From: Collinsella aerofaciens
Lineage (GTDB): Bacteria; Actinomycetota; Coriobacteriia; Coriobacteriales; Coriobacteriaceae
DNA length: 52,366 nucleotides
Direction: 5' to 3'
Assembly: GCF_015555045.1 (NCBI RefSeq)
Contig: NZ_JADNJQ010000016.1
Location: 1 to 52,366, forward strand
This document shows positions 26,505 to 35,382 of this stretch, piece after piece; the first letter of the stretch is position 1, and each line of letters starts with the position of its first letter. Both the position numbers and the translations under genes were made by a program. The notes beneath the pieces were generated by a model that worked only from the letters and a program-made list of their open reading frames with translations, was not told the origin of the DNA and did no database searches.

Positions 26505-27935
26505 ATGGCATCGAAGAACCTTTTGCCCGTCGTCGCACTCTGCGGCGCGCTCGCAACCGGAACGCCTGTCGCCGCTTGGGCGACTCCCGTCATGGCAGAC
26601 TCCTTACCAGTAGCCCTAAGTTCCGCACCAAATCCGTCGAGCGCCATTGCGTGCGAGCGTTTTTCGATCGCACAGGCCGTGATCTCAACCTCGGGATGCC
26701 TTCGTCGTAATACGGACGGCTCGATAGTCGTGGATATCAAGCGTTCGAACAAGGCAAACGGCTCCCAGGCGGGGTGCGCCGTCTGCACGTGGCGCTCGGT
26801 TGTGCTCGATGCGGATGGCGATCCATGCAATTTAGAGCTGCGCATCGACATCGCTTCGGTCGATGACTCGGCGAACGGAGCGAAGGTCGCCTTCGACGGT
26901 GCATTTTTCGAGAAAGGAGGCGGTATATGTCTGGGCTGCGCCGCCGCGAATGCAGACGATGCGCAGCCCACCCTCTCATTCACGGCATCGTTGCGGCTGA
27001 CCAAAGCCGGTACCGATGTTATCGCGGCGGGAGAAGCGTCCCTGCTGTTCTACGCCGTCAGCACCAAAGACACAGACGCTCATTTCGAGAAGCCAGCCGG
27101 ATCACTCAGCCTTACACGAGGGATAGAGGCAGGCCCTATTGAAATCGATGCCCACGCGCAAAGCAGGCAACGCATTCTTGCCGACCCGGCGCTTCTCGAA
27201 ATGGAGTGGAACGGATCCGGAGCCATCGGAATTCTCCCCTCCGCGTTTGACGCCAAGACGCTCCCCCCAAACGACGAACCCATCAACGCAACCATACAAG
27301 AAGAGAGCGCGGACAAAGAAGCAGGTGCGGGCGACACGCCGTCGCCGACAAACAACGTCCCAGCTTCTCTCGAAGCGCCGAATGAGCCCGCTGCCGATCC
27401 AAACGATCCCGAGCTCGCGGACAGTCTGGGGCTTGCTGATCCTCAAGAGATCGATGAAGGTAACTGCTGCGTGCTTGCCGCGCTCGACCACACAGAGGTC
27501 ATCGACGCTGCGAACATCGAAGTTGCCGCCGCCAATCAGCCCGTCCGCAAGTCGGCTATCATCGCATTTCCTGAATCCATCGAAGTCGTCTTTTTGCCAT
27601 CGGGCGAGGTCGTGGCCCCAACACTGCTCACCTTGTTGGGCGCCAAGAATACTCGAAACGAAATTAAAAAGGTCACAGTTGTCGACCCTGCAACCACCGC
27701 CAAGCTGCGTCTATACGCCGTTGCTCCAGACGGAGGCAAGACCTTGGAATTCGATGGCGACACACTCCTGGCCTGGCGACGTCTGGACATTATGCAAGAC
27801 GTCTCGTATCAGATCGAACTCGAAGGGTTTGATCGTGCCCGCGATGCCAATATCATCGCCGCGGCTATTGAATCCCCACAGCGGCTTATGACACTGCGCT
27901 TTGAATACTATCCCTATGTCCCGACAACCACCTGA
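26505..27935 (+). CDS. Secreted hypothetical protein, Cys-rich N-half
   Basis: A 476-residue protein with a signal peptide (cleavage near AWATPVMA). The N-terminal half has many cysteines, including GCAVC and CLGC pairs, which suggests disulfides or metal binding outside the cell. A low-complexity Pro/Asp/Glu-rich linker follows at ~265-315. The C-terminal ~140 residues (from IAFPESIEVVFLPSGEVVAPT to LRFEYYPYV) look like the same beta domain as the 25622 product. AAGGAG precedes the ATG. It is last in the cluster. No family is recognised. Confidence 0.7.
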   Translation: MASKNLLPVVALCGALATGTPVAAWATPVMADSLPVALSSAPNPSSAIACERFSIAQAVISTSGCLRRNTDGSIVVDIKRSNKANGSQAGCAVCTWRSVVLDADGDPCNLELRIDIASVDDSANGAKVAFDGAFFEKGGGICLGCAAANADDAQPTLSFTASLRLTKAGTDVIAAGEASLLFYAVSTKDTDAHFEKPAGSLSLTRGIEAGPIEIDAHAQSRQRILADPALLEMEWNGSGAIGILPSAFDAKTLPPNDEPINATIQEESADKEAGAGDTPSPTNNVPASLEAPNEPAADPNDPELADSLGLADPQEIDEGNCCVLAALDHTEVIDAANIEVAAANQPVRKSAIIAFPESIEVVFLPSGEVVAPTLLTLLGAKNTRNEIKKVTVVDPATTAKLRLYAVAPDGGKTLEFDGDTLLAWRRLDIMQDVSYQIELEGFDRARDANIIAAAIESPQRLMTLRFEYYPYVPTTT

Positions 27936-27958
27936 GGCTTAAATGCCGCGCATCATTC

Positions 27959-27984
27959 CTAATACCACTTATATAACGTATTAG
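27959..27984. other. Short inverted repeat after the surface cluster
   Basis: CTAATAC (27959-27965) pairs with GTATTAG (27978-27984) across 12 AT-rich bases. It could be an operator for the next gene or a weak transcript end; the evidence is positional only. Confidence 0.3.
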
Positions 27985-28053
27985 ATGAGTCGCGATGTAC
28001 CTCGCATTTCGTTCTGCTACGATTGCCACGTTGGCATCAATACAGGAGGGCTC

Positions 28054-28770
28054 ATGCCGGGCTTGGGAACAATCATCAACGTTGTGCTTTTAGTTGCGGA
28101 CGGTCTTTTGGGATTAGCGGGCGGCCGCTTCATTACACCGCGCATCCAAGACACGCTCATGAAAGCATCGGGGCTGTGCGTCCTGTTTATCGGCCTTGGC
28201 GGCACCATGCAAAAGATGCTCCTTATCGATGGGAAGGCGCTAGCGACCACCGGCACCACCATGCTCATCGTCTCGTTCGCCCTCGGCTCGCTCATCGGCG
28301 AGGCCATCAACTTGGAGGCCGCCATCGAGAACCTTGGCGAATGGCTCAAGCGCAAAACCGGCAGCGAGGGCGATAACGAGTTCACCAACGCTTTTGTCTC
28401 GACTTCACTCACCGTGTGTATCGGCGCCATGGCCATTGTGGGATCGATCCAGGACGGTCTGCTCGGTGACTGGTCAACGCTTGCCCTGAAAGGCGCATTG
28501 GACTGCATCATCGTCTGCACCATGACGGCGTCGCTTGGCCGCGGCTGCATTTTCTCCGCCCTGCCCGTCGCCGTGTTCCAGGGGACGATCACGCTGTTTG
28601 CCGGCGCACTCTCCCCCATCATGACTACGGCAGCCCTCGACAGCCTTTCGCTCGTAGGCTCCATGCTCATCTTCTGCGTCGGCGTCAACCTCATCCGTCC
28701 TCAGACCTTCCGCACAGCCAATATGCTCCCCTCCGTCGTCATCGCCGTCATCTACGCCCTCCTGTTCTAA
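28054..28770 (+). CDS. DUF554 family membrane protein
   Basis: A 238-residue membrane protein with about seven segments. The start MPGLGTIINVVLLVADGLLGLAGG, the repeated GLGGTMQ-type glycine-rich helices and GSLIGEAINLEAAIENLGEWLK are typical of DUF554 (YdfK-like). These proteins are widespread putative transporters of unknown substrate. ACAGGAGGG precedes the ATG at 28054; the frame upstream of it has no ribosome site. It is a single gene between the surface cluster and the TerB trio. Confidence 0.9.
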   Translation: MPGLGTIINVVLLVADGLLGLAGGRFITPRIQDTLMKASGLCVLFIGLGGTMQKMLLIDGKALATTGTTMLIVSFALGSLIGEAINLEAAIENLGEWLKRKTGSEGDNEFTNAFVSTSLTVCIGAMAIVGSIQDGLLGDWSTLALKGALDCIIVCTMTASLGRGCIFSALPVAVFQGTITLFAGALSPIMTTAALDSLSLVGSMLIFCVGVNLIRPQTFRTANMLPSVVIAVIYALLF

Positions 28771-28858
28771 ATCTATCTACGCAGCAGTATCTCGAACACC
28801 TGTTTGATGCTGTGCTATGATATGAGGTCACCGAAGCTGCGTTAGGAGAGGAGAAGCG

Positions 28859-30619
28859 GTGGCCGACCAGGACATCAAGATGCTCATCGAGCGCATTATG
28901 GCCGAGGCCCGGACCCATCAGTCCGCCCGCTTCTCAAACGAAATCTACGCCGACGAGCCGATTCTCAAAACCGGCCGACAGATGCAGAATTTCCTCCCCG
29001 ACCAATACCGCAAGATGCGCGAGATATCGCGCTGGCAGGATGACCCCAAGGGCGGCGCGGGCCGCTGGCTATCGGAGGCCGAGCTTTTCTACCGCCAGGG
29101 CTTGCTGATGGCCGACTTTGAGGACGACTGTCCCTACAACGGCACCTTTAAGTCGTACTTTCCCACCTACAATGCCATGAGCGACCGGCAGTTGCGCGGC
29201 TACTTTACCTGGCGTGCCCAAGTGCGCCGCGGAACCGTCGAGGAAACGTCTACATCCTTTGCCTTTCTGTATCTCTATGAGCTGATTTGCGGCATTGGCA
29301 TAGATGATCCGCTCGAAGGTTTTAACAAGATCAAGGCCTTTTGGGATGTCTATCGCGCCTTCGAGCCCGGCATCGACCGGTTTGCGCGCGTGTGGCTGCA
29401 GGATTACGCCGTTTTCCACGGACTCGACCCCAAGCTACTTCGCGACTCTAAAACCGTCATGTTCGATAACGCCCTTATCGAGCTGCGGCGCGCGGCACGA
29501 GACCTTGTACCAGCACCGGCACCGTCCGGCCAGACCCCTAAGCGTCGCAAAACCTCCGAGCCCACGCTCCCCCTTCCGCCCGATGAGATGCGCGAGGAGC
29601 GACTCATGGCCGCCATCAACGCCCTCTCCACGTACAACCTAAGTAACTCGCGGCTCGACCGCAGCCACCACCGCGATCTGCGCCACGTGGCGTGCGCCGT
29701 GTATGTCCGTATGGCGCGCTACTATGACACGCACCGAAAGACCGACATCGTGGCGAGCTTATTTGGGGAGGAGACGGCCATGCCCTACACCATGTTTGCC
29801 TCGGCCGTATTCTTTGCGCCCGAGCGCCACGAGGACTGCGAATATCGCCTGGACCCCATTCACATCTACCGCTGCCAAAACGGCTTTTGGGAATGCATGC
29901 GAATTCACGGCAGCAGGCAAAAAAGCAGCAAGCTTGGTGAGATGATGCGCGCCTGCGACCAACGCCTACGCCTGGCCCTAGACCCCACCCACCCCCTGAA
30001 GGAGGAGAAGGTCCCCAAATATCTGGCCAAGATCATCGATGACGAGATCATGGCATGGCTTTCGTGGGACGCCGCACACCAGCCCATCAAGATCGATATC
30101 GATTTGAGCCAGCTGGGGCACATTCGGAGCGCCGCCGCGCAAACGCGCGAAGCGCTTTTGATCGATGAGGAACGCGAGGACGACGCATCCGCAGAAGCCG
30201 AGGCAGCGGACTCAGGGCAACCGGAAGCCGAGCCCGTAACCGACGCGATTGTCGAACCGGTCGTGGCACCCATTCGGCAGGACTTGACCGACGAGCCGAC
30301 CATATCCACCGAACAGTTTGGTGTCGTGGCACCGCTTCTCGCGCCGACGCCCGCGTTCGCAGCTGCTGCGCCCGCTGACGCCACAAACGAACTCGCGCCC
30401 GCCGCAGATGCCTTCCTTCGCGCACTGCTCGAGCAAAACGCAGCGCAAGCGACATCGGCAGTGGCGCACTCGGGACAGAGCGAGGACATGCTCGTCGATA
30501 CCATCAACGAGGCGCTCTTTGACCTGGTGGGCGACACCGTAATTGAATTTAGCGCGGCAGGGCCGCAGATTATTGAGGACTACGAAGCAGACGTGAGAGG
30601 ATACCTAGACCATGAGTGA
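28859..30619 (+). CDS. TerB-N/TerB-C domain protein (first gene of TerB-BrxD-BrxHI-like trio)
   Basis: A 586-residue protein. Residues ~40-200 match the TerB-N pattern (KMREISRWQDDPKGG, AELFYRQGLLMADFEDDCPY, YFPTYNAMSDRQLRGYFTWR), and the last ~60 match TerB-C (DMLVDTINEALFDLVGDTVIEF, IIEDYEADVRGYL). A low-complexity Ala/Glu/Pro linker at ~430-520 separates them. TerB-N/TerB-C proteins have been linked by comparative genomics to tellurite-type stress and defence operons that also carry AAA ATPases and superfamily 2 helicases, which is exactly the context here. It starts with GTG at 28859 after GGAGAGGAG. Its stop overlaps the next start by 8 bp. Confidence 0.85.
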   Translation: MADQDIKMLIERIMAEARTHQSARFSNEIYADEPILKTGRQMQNFLPDQYRKMREISRWQDDPKGGAGRWLSEAELFYRQGLLMADFEDDCPYNGTFKSYFPTYNAMSDRQLRGYFTWRAQVRRGTVEETSTSFAFLYLYELICGIGIDDPLEGFNKIKAFWDVYRAFEPGIDRFARVWLQDYAVFHGLDPKLLRDSKTVMFDNALIELRRAARDLVPAPAPSGQTPKRRKTSEPTLPLPPDEMREERLMAAINALSTYNLSNSRLDRSHHRDLRHVACAVYVRMARYYDTHRKTDIVASLFGEETAMPYTMFASAVFFAPERHEDCEYRLDPIHIYRCQNGFWECMRIHGSRQKSSKLGEMMRACDQRLRLALDPTHPLKEEKVPKYLAKIIDDEIMAWLSWDAAHQPIKIDIDLSQLGHIRSAAAQTREALLIDEEREDDASAEAEAADSGQPEAEPVTDAIVEPVVAPIRQDLTDEPTISTEQFGVVAPLLAPTPAFAAAAPADATNELAPAADAFLRALLEQNAAQATSAVAHSGQSEDMLVDTINEALFDLVGDTVIEFSAAGPQIIEDYEADVRGYLDHE

Positions 30620-31916
30620 TACCGCATCCGCAGCACCCCGCGTGCCCAAGCGCGTCGCTGCCGTCATTCTCAACTCGCTCAAGGGCGGCGTGGTCCCGCG
30701 CATCGGCCTTCCCTACATTACCGTAGGGCGCGAGGTCGAGATCCGCGCCCTGCTCACCGATCTGAGTCTCATCGCCGACGGTGGTGCGAGCTTCCGCTTT
30801 CTGGTCGGTCGTTACGGCGCCGGCAAGAGCTTTTTGCTCCAGACCATCCGCACGCACGCCATGGGTGAGGGATTCGTCGTCGCCGATGCAGACTTATCCC
30901 CCGAGCGCCGTCTGCAGGGCGGGCAGGGGCAGGGCCTTGCCACCTACCGCGAGCTCATACGCAATATATCGACCAAGACGCGCCCCGAGGGCGGTGCGCT
31001 CAACCTTATTCTTGATCGCTGGGTCGCCTCGTACGCCGACGTCGACGAGTCGGTCGTCAATGCCCAACTGGCCCCGCTCGAGGAAATGGTCCACGGCTTC
31101 GACTTCACCCGCATGCTCCGCCGCTATCGCACGGCCGTATCCGAGGGCGACGAAGAAGCCATGAGCCGCGTGACCAAATGGATCCGCGGCGAATACCGTA
31201 CCAAGAGCGAGGCTCGCGCCGAGCTGGGCTCCTCGACCATCATCAGCGATGACGACTGGTACGACTACGTTAAGCTCATCGCGCGTTTTTTGGTCTGCAG
31301 CGGCTACAAGGGTATGTTGGTGCTCATCGACGAGCTCGTGAATCTGTATAAGATTCCCAACGCGATCACGCGCCAGTACAACTACGAGAAGATCCTGACC
31401 ATGTACAACGACACACTCCAGGGCAAGGCGCAGTACCTGGGCATGATCATGGGCGGCACGCCAACCTCCATCGAAGACCGCCGCCGCGGCGTGTTCTCCT
31501 ACGAGGCCCTGCGCAGCCGACTCGCTCAAGGCCGCTTTGCACGCGAGGACCTTAAGGACATGCTCGCGCCCATCATCCGTCTGCAGCCACTCACCTACGA
31601 GGAGCTGCTGGTGCTGATCGAAAAACTCATGCAAATTCACGCCGGCTACTTTGGCTGGACGCCCACGCTTACCGAGAACGACTTGGTGGACTTCCTCAAG
31701 ATCGAGTTCGGTCGTGTGGGAGCCGACACACATCTGACGCCGCGTGAAGTCATTCGCGACTTTATCGAGCTGCTCGACATCCTATGCCAAAACCCCGACG
31801 CCAACGTAGCCGAGCTGCTGCAAAGCGTCGGCGGCGACGCGCTGGTGCCGGCAGCAGCAACAGGCGACACCGGCACCGCAGGCGGCGACCGTAACTTCGC
31901 CGAATTCACCATCTAA
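30612..31916 (+). CDS. BrxD-like ATP-binding protein (DUF2791)
   Basis: A 434-residue P-loop ATPase. Walker A is GRYGAGKS at residues 66-73 after VGREVEI, Walker B is GMLVLIDEL near 230, and MGGTPTSIEDRRRGVFSYEALRSRL is a hallmark of DUF2791/BrxD. In type 2 BREX, BrxD accompanies the helicase BrxHI. Here the same pair occurs with a TerB protein and without PglX, PglZ, PglW or BrxC, so this is not BREX. It is translationally coupled to the TerB gene and followed after 116 bp by the helicase. Likely role: a nucleic-acid-loading or sensing ATPase for the helicase (inference). Confidence 0.88.
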   Translation: MSDTASAAPRVPKRVAAVILNSLKGGVVPRIGLPYITVGREVEIRALLTDLSLIADGGASFRFLVGRYGAGKSFLLQTIRTHAMGEGFVVADADLSPERRLQGGQGQGLATYRELIRNISTKTRPEGGALNLILDRWVASYADVDESVVNAQLAPLEEMVHGFDFTRMLRRYRTAVSEGDEEAMSRVTKWIRGEYRTKSEARAELGSSTIISDDDWYDYVKLIARFLVCSGYKGMLVLIDELVNLYKIPNAITRQYNYEKILTMYNDTLQGKAQYLGMIMGGTPTSIEDRRRGVFSYEALRSRLAQGRFAREDLKDMLAPIIRLQPLTYEELLVLIEKLMQIHAGYFGWTPTLTENDLVDFLKIEFGRVGADTHLTPREVIRDFIELLDILCQNPDANVAELLQSVGGDALVPAAATGDTGTAGGDRNFAEFTI

Positions 31917-31951
31917 CCTGCCAAAAAGGGACAGGTTTATTTTGGCAGGTT
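31915..31951. repeat. Hairpin element with GGGACAGG loop
   Basis: Perfect 12-bp arms (31915-31926 with 31940-31951) enclose a loop containing AGGGACAGG. It starts just before the stop of the BrxD-like gene. The loop is shared with a larger hairpin at 46011-46063, which suggests a dispersed palindromic repeat family. It may also act as a terminator or processing site inside the trio operon. Confidence 0.65.
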
Positions 31952-32032
31952 TTATCTGGGCGAACGTTGAGACTGTAATGCAGCAAGCCGTTGCCAGCCG
32001 CGTTGAGAGATTCGTTTTTGAGAGGAGGCCCC

Positions 32033-34477
32033 GTGAACGCCTTTGACCGCTACGCCCCGTTTATCCAAGACTTCATCTACTCCCACGATTGGGAGAGCCT
32101 GCGCTCTATCCAGGTTGCGGCGGCAGACGCCATCTTTAACACACAAGACAATGTGCTCCTAACGGCATCCACAGCTTCCGGCAAAACCGAAGCGGCCTTC
32201 TTTCCCATCCTGACCGAGTTTTGGGAGAACCCGCCCACAAGCGTTGGTGCCCTCTACATTGGCCCCCTCAAGGCACTCATCAATGATCAGTTCGTCCGTC
32301 TCAATGACCTGTGCGAAGAGGCCGATATCCCTGTCTGGCACTGGCATGGCGATGTCTCGCAGTCGCACAAGGCTAAGCTCATCAAAAAACCGAACGGCAT
32401 CTTGCAGATTACGCCCGAGTCACTCGAGGCGCTCTTAATCCATAAGCACATGGCGATCCCGCGCATGTTTTGCGACCTGCGCTATGTGGTCATCGATGAG
32501 GTCCACTCGCTCATGCGCGGCGACCGTGGCGGGCAGACGCTCTGCCTTATCGAGCGACTCTCGCGCATGGCCGGCGTGCAACCTCGACGCATTGGCCTTT
32601 CGGCCACCATCGGCGACCCCGAGCGCACGGGTGCCTTTCTCTCACAGGGAACGGGGCGCGACTGCGTTATCCCACGCTTTGAAGAGCCGCGCCGCGTGTG
32701 GCGCATCTCCATGGAGCACTTCTACAACTCGGGCCCCCAGGCACAGCAACGAGGATTCATGGGCACAGGTCCTCAAGAGGCCGAAGTGCTTGCGTGCGAG
32801 CGCATCGAGGCGGCGGCATCCGCGGCACTGCCCGCCGGCGCCCAAGACATGCGTCACAGCGGACAGCTCACACAAGAGGAGCGCCGTCAACATCGCGAAC
32901 GGGCACGGGGCAAAGCCGCTCCCAAAGACCGTCGCACTTCCTCGGCCCCCGAGGGCGAAGTCGACATCCCACGAGCGACCGAGCAGGCGCTTCTCAACCC
33001 CACCGACACGGCGCCCGACAACGCCGACCCCGGTATGGGCTATATCTTTGAGCATACGCGCGGCCGCAAGTGCCTGGTCTTTGCCAACTCGCGCGAGGAG
33101 GCAGAGGCCGTGTGCTCCATGCTTCGTAGCTACTGCGAGAACCGGCACGAGCCCGACCGTTTCCTCATTCATCACGGCAATCTTTCGGCATCGTTGCGCG
33201 AGACGGCCGAGGAACTCATGCGCGATGAGGAGCAGGCACAGACAACCGTCACCACCTCTACGCTGGAGCTCGGTATCGATATCGGCCGTCTGGAGCGTGC
33301 GTTCCAGATCGATGCGCCGTTTACCGTCAGCTCCTTTTTGCAGCGAATGGGCCGCACGGGACGCCGCGATCTTCCGCCCGAGATGTGGTTTGTTATGCGC
33401 GAGGAAGAGCCCGAGCCGCGCACGATGATGCCCGAGACCATCCCGTGGAAGCTCCTGCAGGGCATCGCGCTCGTACAACTCTATCGCGAGGAAAAGTGGG
33501 TCGAGCCGCCCGAGCTCGATCGACTCCCCTACAGCCTGCTCTACCACCAGACCATGTCGACGCTCGCCAGCACCGGCGAGCTCACGCCGGCCGAGCTTGC
33601 TCAGCGTGTACTCACGCTCAGCTATTTCCACCGCGTCTCGGCCGATGACTATCGCGTACTGCTGCGCCACCTCATCAAGATCGACCACATCCAGGTCACC
33701 GAGGGCGGTGGGCTCATCGTGGGTCTCGCGGGCGAGCGCATCATTAACAACTTTAAGTTCTTCGCCGTGTTCCAGGAAAACGAGGAGTTTACCGTCCGGA
33801 GCGAATCGGCCGAGTTGGGCACGATCGTCAATCCTCCACCGCCCGGTGAGCGCATCGCCATAGCCGGGCACTGCTGGATTGTCGAGGAAGTGGACTGGAA
33901 GCGACACACCGTCTTTGCCACGCAAGTTAAAGGTCGTGTGCCGGCCTACTTTGGCGACTGCCCCGGTGACATCAATACACACGTACTCGAGCGCATGCGC
34001 AAGGCGCTCAACGAGCACGCGGCATATCCGTACCTCATGGGCAACGCGCGGGCACGCCTTGCACAGGCTCGTCATACCGCCGAGATTTCGGGGGCGGGTA
34101 CCAAGCCGCTCATTAACCTGGGCGGCGACACCTGGGTGCTCTTCCCCTGGTTGGGAAGCTACGCCTTTCTGGCGCTCGAGCGTATGCTCAAGATTAAATG
34201 CGCCGCGGAGCTTGGCCTTCGCGGGCTCGATCCGTCGCGTCCATACTTTATGCAGTTCAAGATGAAGGCCGACGAGGAAACGTTCTTTGAGGTGCTCGCA
34301 GCCGAGGCCGAGAAGGACTTCGACCCCATCGAGCTCGTCTATCCCGGCGAAGTGCCTTACTTTGACCGCTACGACGAGTTTGTTCCCGAAGAGCTCGTGC
34401 GCAAGGGCTTTGCCGAAGGCGTGCTCGACATCGAAGGCATGAAGCAGCGCGTTCTCGACTGGCGCGACCACGCCTAA
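32033..34477 (+). CDS. DEAD/DEAH helicase, BrxHI/Lhr-like
   Basis: An 814-residue superfamily 2 helicase. Motif I is TASTASGKT (residues 44-52), motif II DEVH, motif III SAT, motif V TSTLELGIDIGRLER, and motif VI QRMGRTGRR. The C-terminal ~350 residues resemble the Lhr-like extension (winged helix plus beta domain, GLAGERIINNFKFFAVF) seen in BrxHI. A charged, poorly conserved insert at ~240-310 separates the two RecA lobes. I chose the GTG at 32033 for its AGAGGAGG ribosome site. It completes the TerB-BrxD-BrxHI-like trio and probably unwinds or tracks along DNA. Confidence 0.9.
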   Translation: MNAFDRYAPFIQDFIYSHDWESLRSIQVAAADAIFNTQDNVLLTASTASGKTEAAFFPILTEFWENPPTSVGALYIGPLKALINDQFVRLNDLCEEADIPVWHWHGDVSQSHKAKLIKKPNGILQITPESLEALLIHKHMAIPRMFCDLRYVVIDEVHSLMRGDRGGQTLCLIERLSRMAGVQPRRIGLSATIGDPERTGAFLSQGTGRDCVIPRFEEPRRVWRISMEHFYNSGPQAQQRGFMGTGPQEAEVLACERIEAAASAALPAGAQDMRHSGQLTQEERRQHRERARGKAAPKDRRTSSAPEGEVDIPRATEQALLNPTDTAPDNADPGMGYIFEHTRGRKCLVFANSREEAEAVCSMLRSYCENRHEPDRFLIHHGNLSASLRETAEELMRDEEQAQTTVTTSTLELGIDIGRLERAFQIDAPFTVSSFLQRMGRTGRRDLPPEMWFVMREEEPEPRTMMPETIPWKLLQGIALVQLYREEKWVEPPELDRLPYSLLYHQTMSTLASTGELTPAELAQRVLTLSYFHRVSADDYRVLLRHLIKIDHIQVTEGGGLIVGLAGERIINNFKFFAVFQENEEFTVRSESAELGTIVNPPPPGERIAIAGHCWIVEEVDWKRHTVFATQVKGRVPAYFGDCPGDINTHVLERMRKALNEHAAYPYLMGNARARLAQARHTAEISGAGTKPLINLGGDTWVLFPWLGSYAFLALERMLKIKCAAELGLRGLDPSRPYFMQFKMKADEETFFEVLAAEAEKDFDPIELVYPGEVPYFDRYDEFVPEELVRKGFAEGVLDIEGMKQRVLDWRDHA

Positions 34478-34503
34478 GACCAGTCTTTTTGGGACGAGGA
34501 GAC

Positions 34504-35382
34504 TTATTTGTCGTGAAGGACGGTGCCGAGGAAGTCGGTGTCGAAGGGCACGGCTTCGGCAAAGGCGTAGTTGCCGTCGCTGGCGATGAGCAGGTAGTTT
34601 TCCTCGCCGCCGAACTCCGCATCGCCACATGGGACCACCCAGGCGTGGGCGAATACCTCGAGTGCCGTGGCAGCGCAATCGCGCAGGAACGTCACATCGC
34701 TCCCCTCGCTTGCGCTCACGATATTGGCCACGTAGATGCCGCCGGCATTCAGGCTGCCCCGCACTAGACGCAACGCCTCAACGGTCGCCAGCTCGCGTAC
34801 GGGCTCGGCACCGCCAAAGCAATCGCTCACGACCACGTCGTAGCGACGATGACCCACACTCGTCACACCCAGATACGAGCGAGCCTCAGCAGTAATCACC
34901 CGCAAGCGGTCGCCCACCGTGCGCTCCAGCTCGTCCAGATAGAACCAACGGCGCGCCAGGCGCGTAATCTCTCCGTCATACTCGATAACGTCCATGCGCA
35001 AGCCCTCGTGCGACATCAGCGCAAACTTGGGATAGGCAAACCCGCCGCCACCCAGCATGAGCATACGGTCGATGCCGTGACCATAAGCGTCGTGCATTGC
35101 ACCCTCGGCCTCAAACACGTCGTCAAACGCACGATAGTACGCAAAGACGGGCTCAGCCCAACGCTCGCCAACGTAACTCGCGCTTTGGTAGACGCCGCCT
35201 TGCACCAATACGCGGACTTCGTCGCCGCCCTCGTCGTGCACGCGCTTCACACGCGCCAACCCATTGCAGGTTCGCGCAACCTGCAGACAGGCAACACGAA
35301 CAGCGACAGCAGCCGCACCAAGCGCCGCGGCTCCCAGAGCAACGCCGGCAACGACGCCGGCAGAAACACTCGGCTTGTTCAT
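34504..35382 (-). CDS. Spermidine synthase-like methyltransferase-fold protein
   Basis: A 292-residue protein with an N-terminal hydrophobic segment (residues ~8-35), then a Rossmann domain of the spermidine synthase type: MLMLGGGGFAYP (binding loop), DVIEYDGEITRLA (acidic residue contacting the nucleoside), and DVVVSDCFGGAEPV. Classic SpeE has a similar core but no membrane anchor, and the polyamine-binding residues cannot be confirmed. No polyamine gene is adjacent. Its start directly follows the elp3 stop, so both are one transcript. It may be an aminopropyl- or methyltransferase. Confidence 0.75.
   Translation of the reverse strand: MNKPSVSAGVVAGVALGAAALGAAAVAVRVACLQVARTCNGLARVKRVHDEGGDEVRVLVQGGVYQSASYVGERWAEPVFAYYRAFDDVFEAEGAMHDAYGHGIDRMLMLGGGGFAYPKFALMSHEGLRMDVIEYDGEITRLARRWFYLDELERTVGDRLRVITAEARSYLGVTSVGHRRYDVVVSDCFGGAEPVRELATVEALRLVRGSLNAGGIYVANIVSASEGSDVTFLRDCAATALEVFAHAWVVPCGDAEFGGEENYLLIASDGNYAFAEAVPFDTDFLGTVLHDK

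Noticed and set aside
28859-34477. Complete BREX system
   Set aside because: BrxD- and BrxHI-like proteins are present but PglX, PglZ, BrxC/PglY and PglW are not in the flanking sequence.
32642-34678. 678-codon open frame antisense to the BrxHI-like helicase
   Set aside because: The opposite strand has clear helicase motifs; this frame has none.
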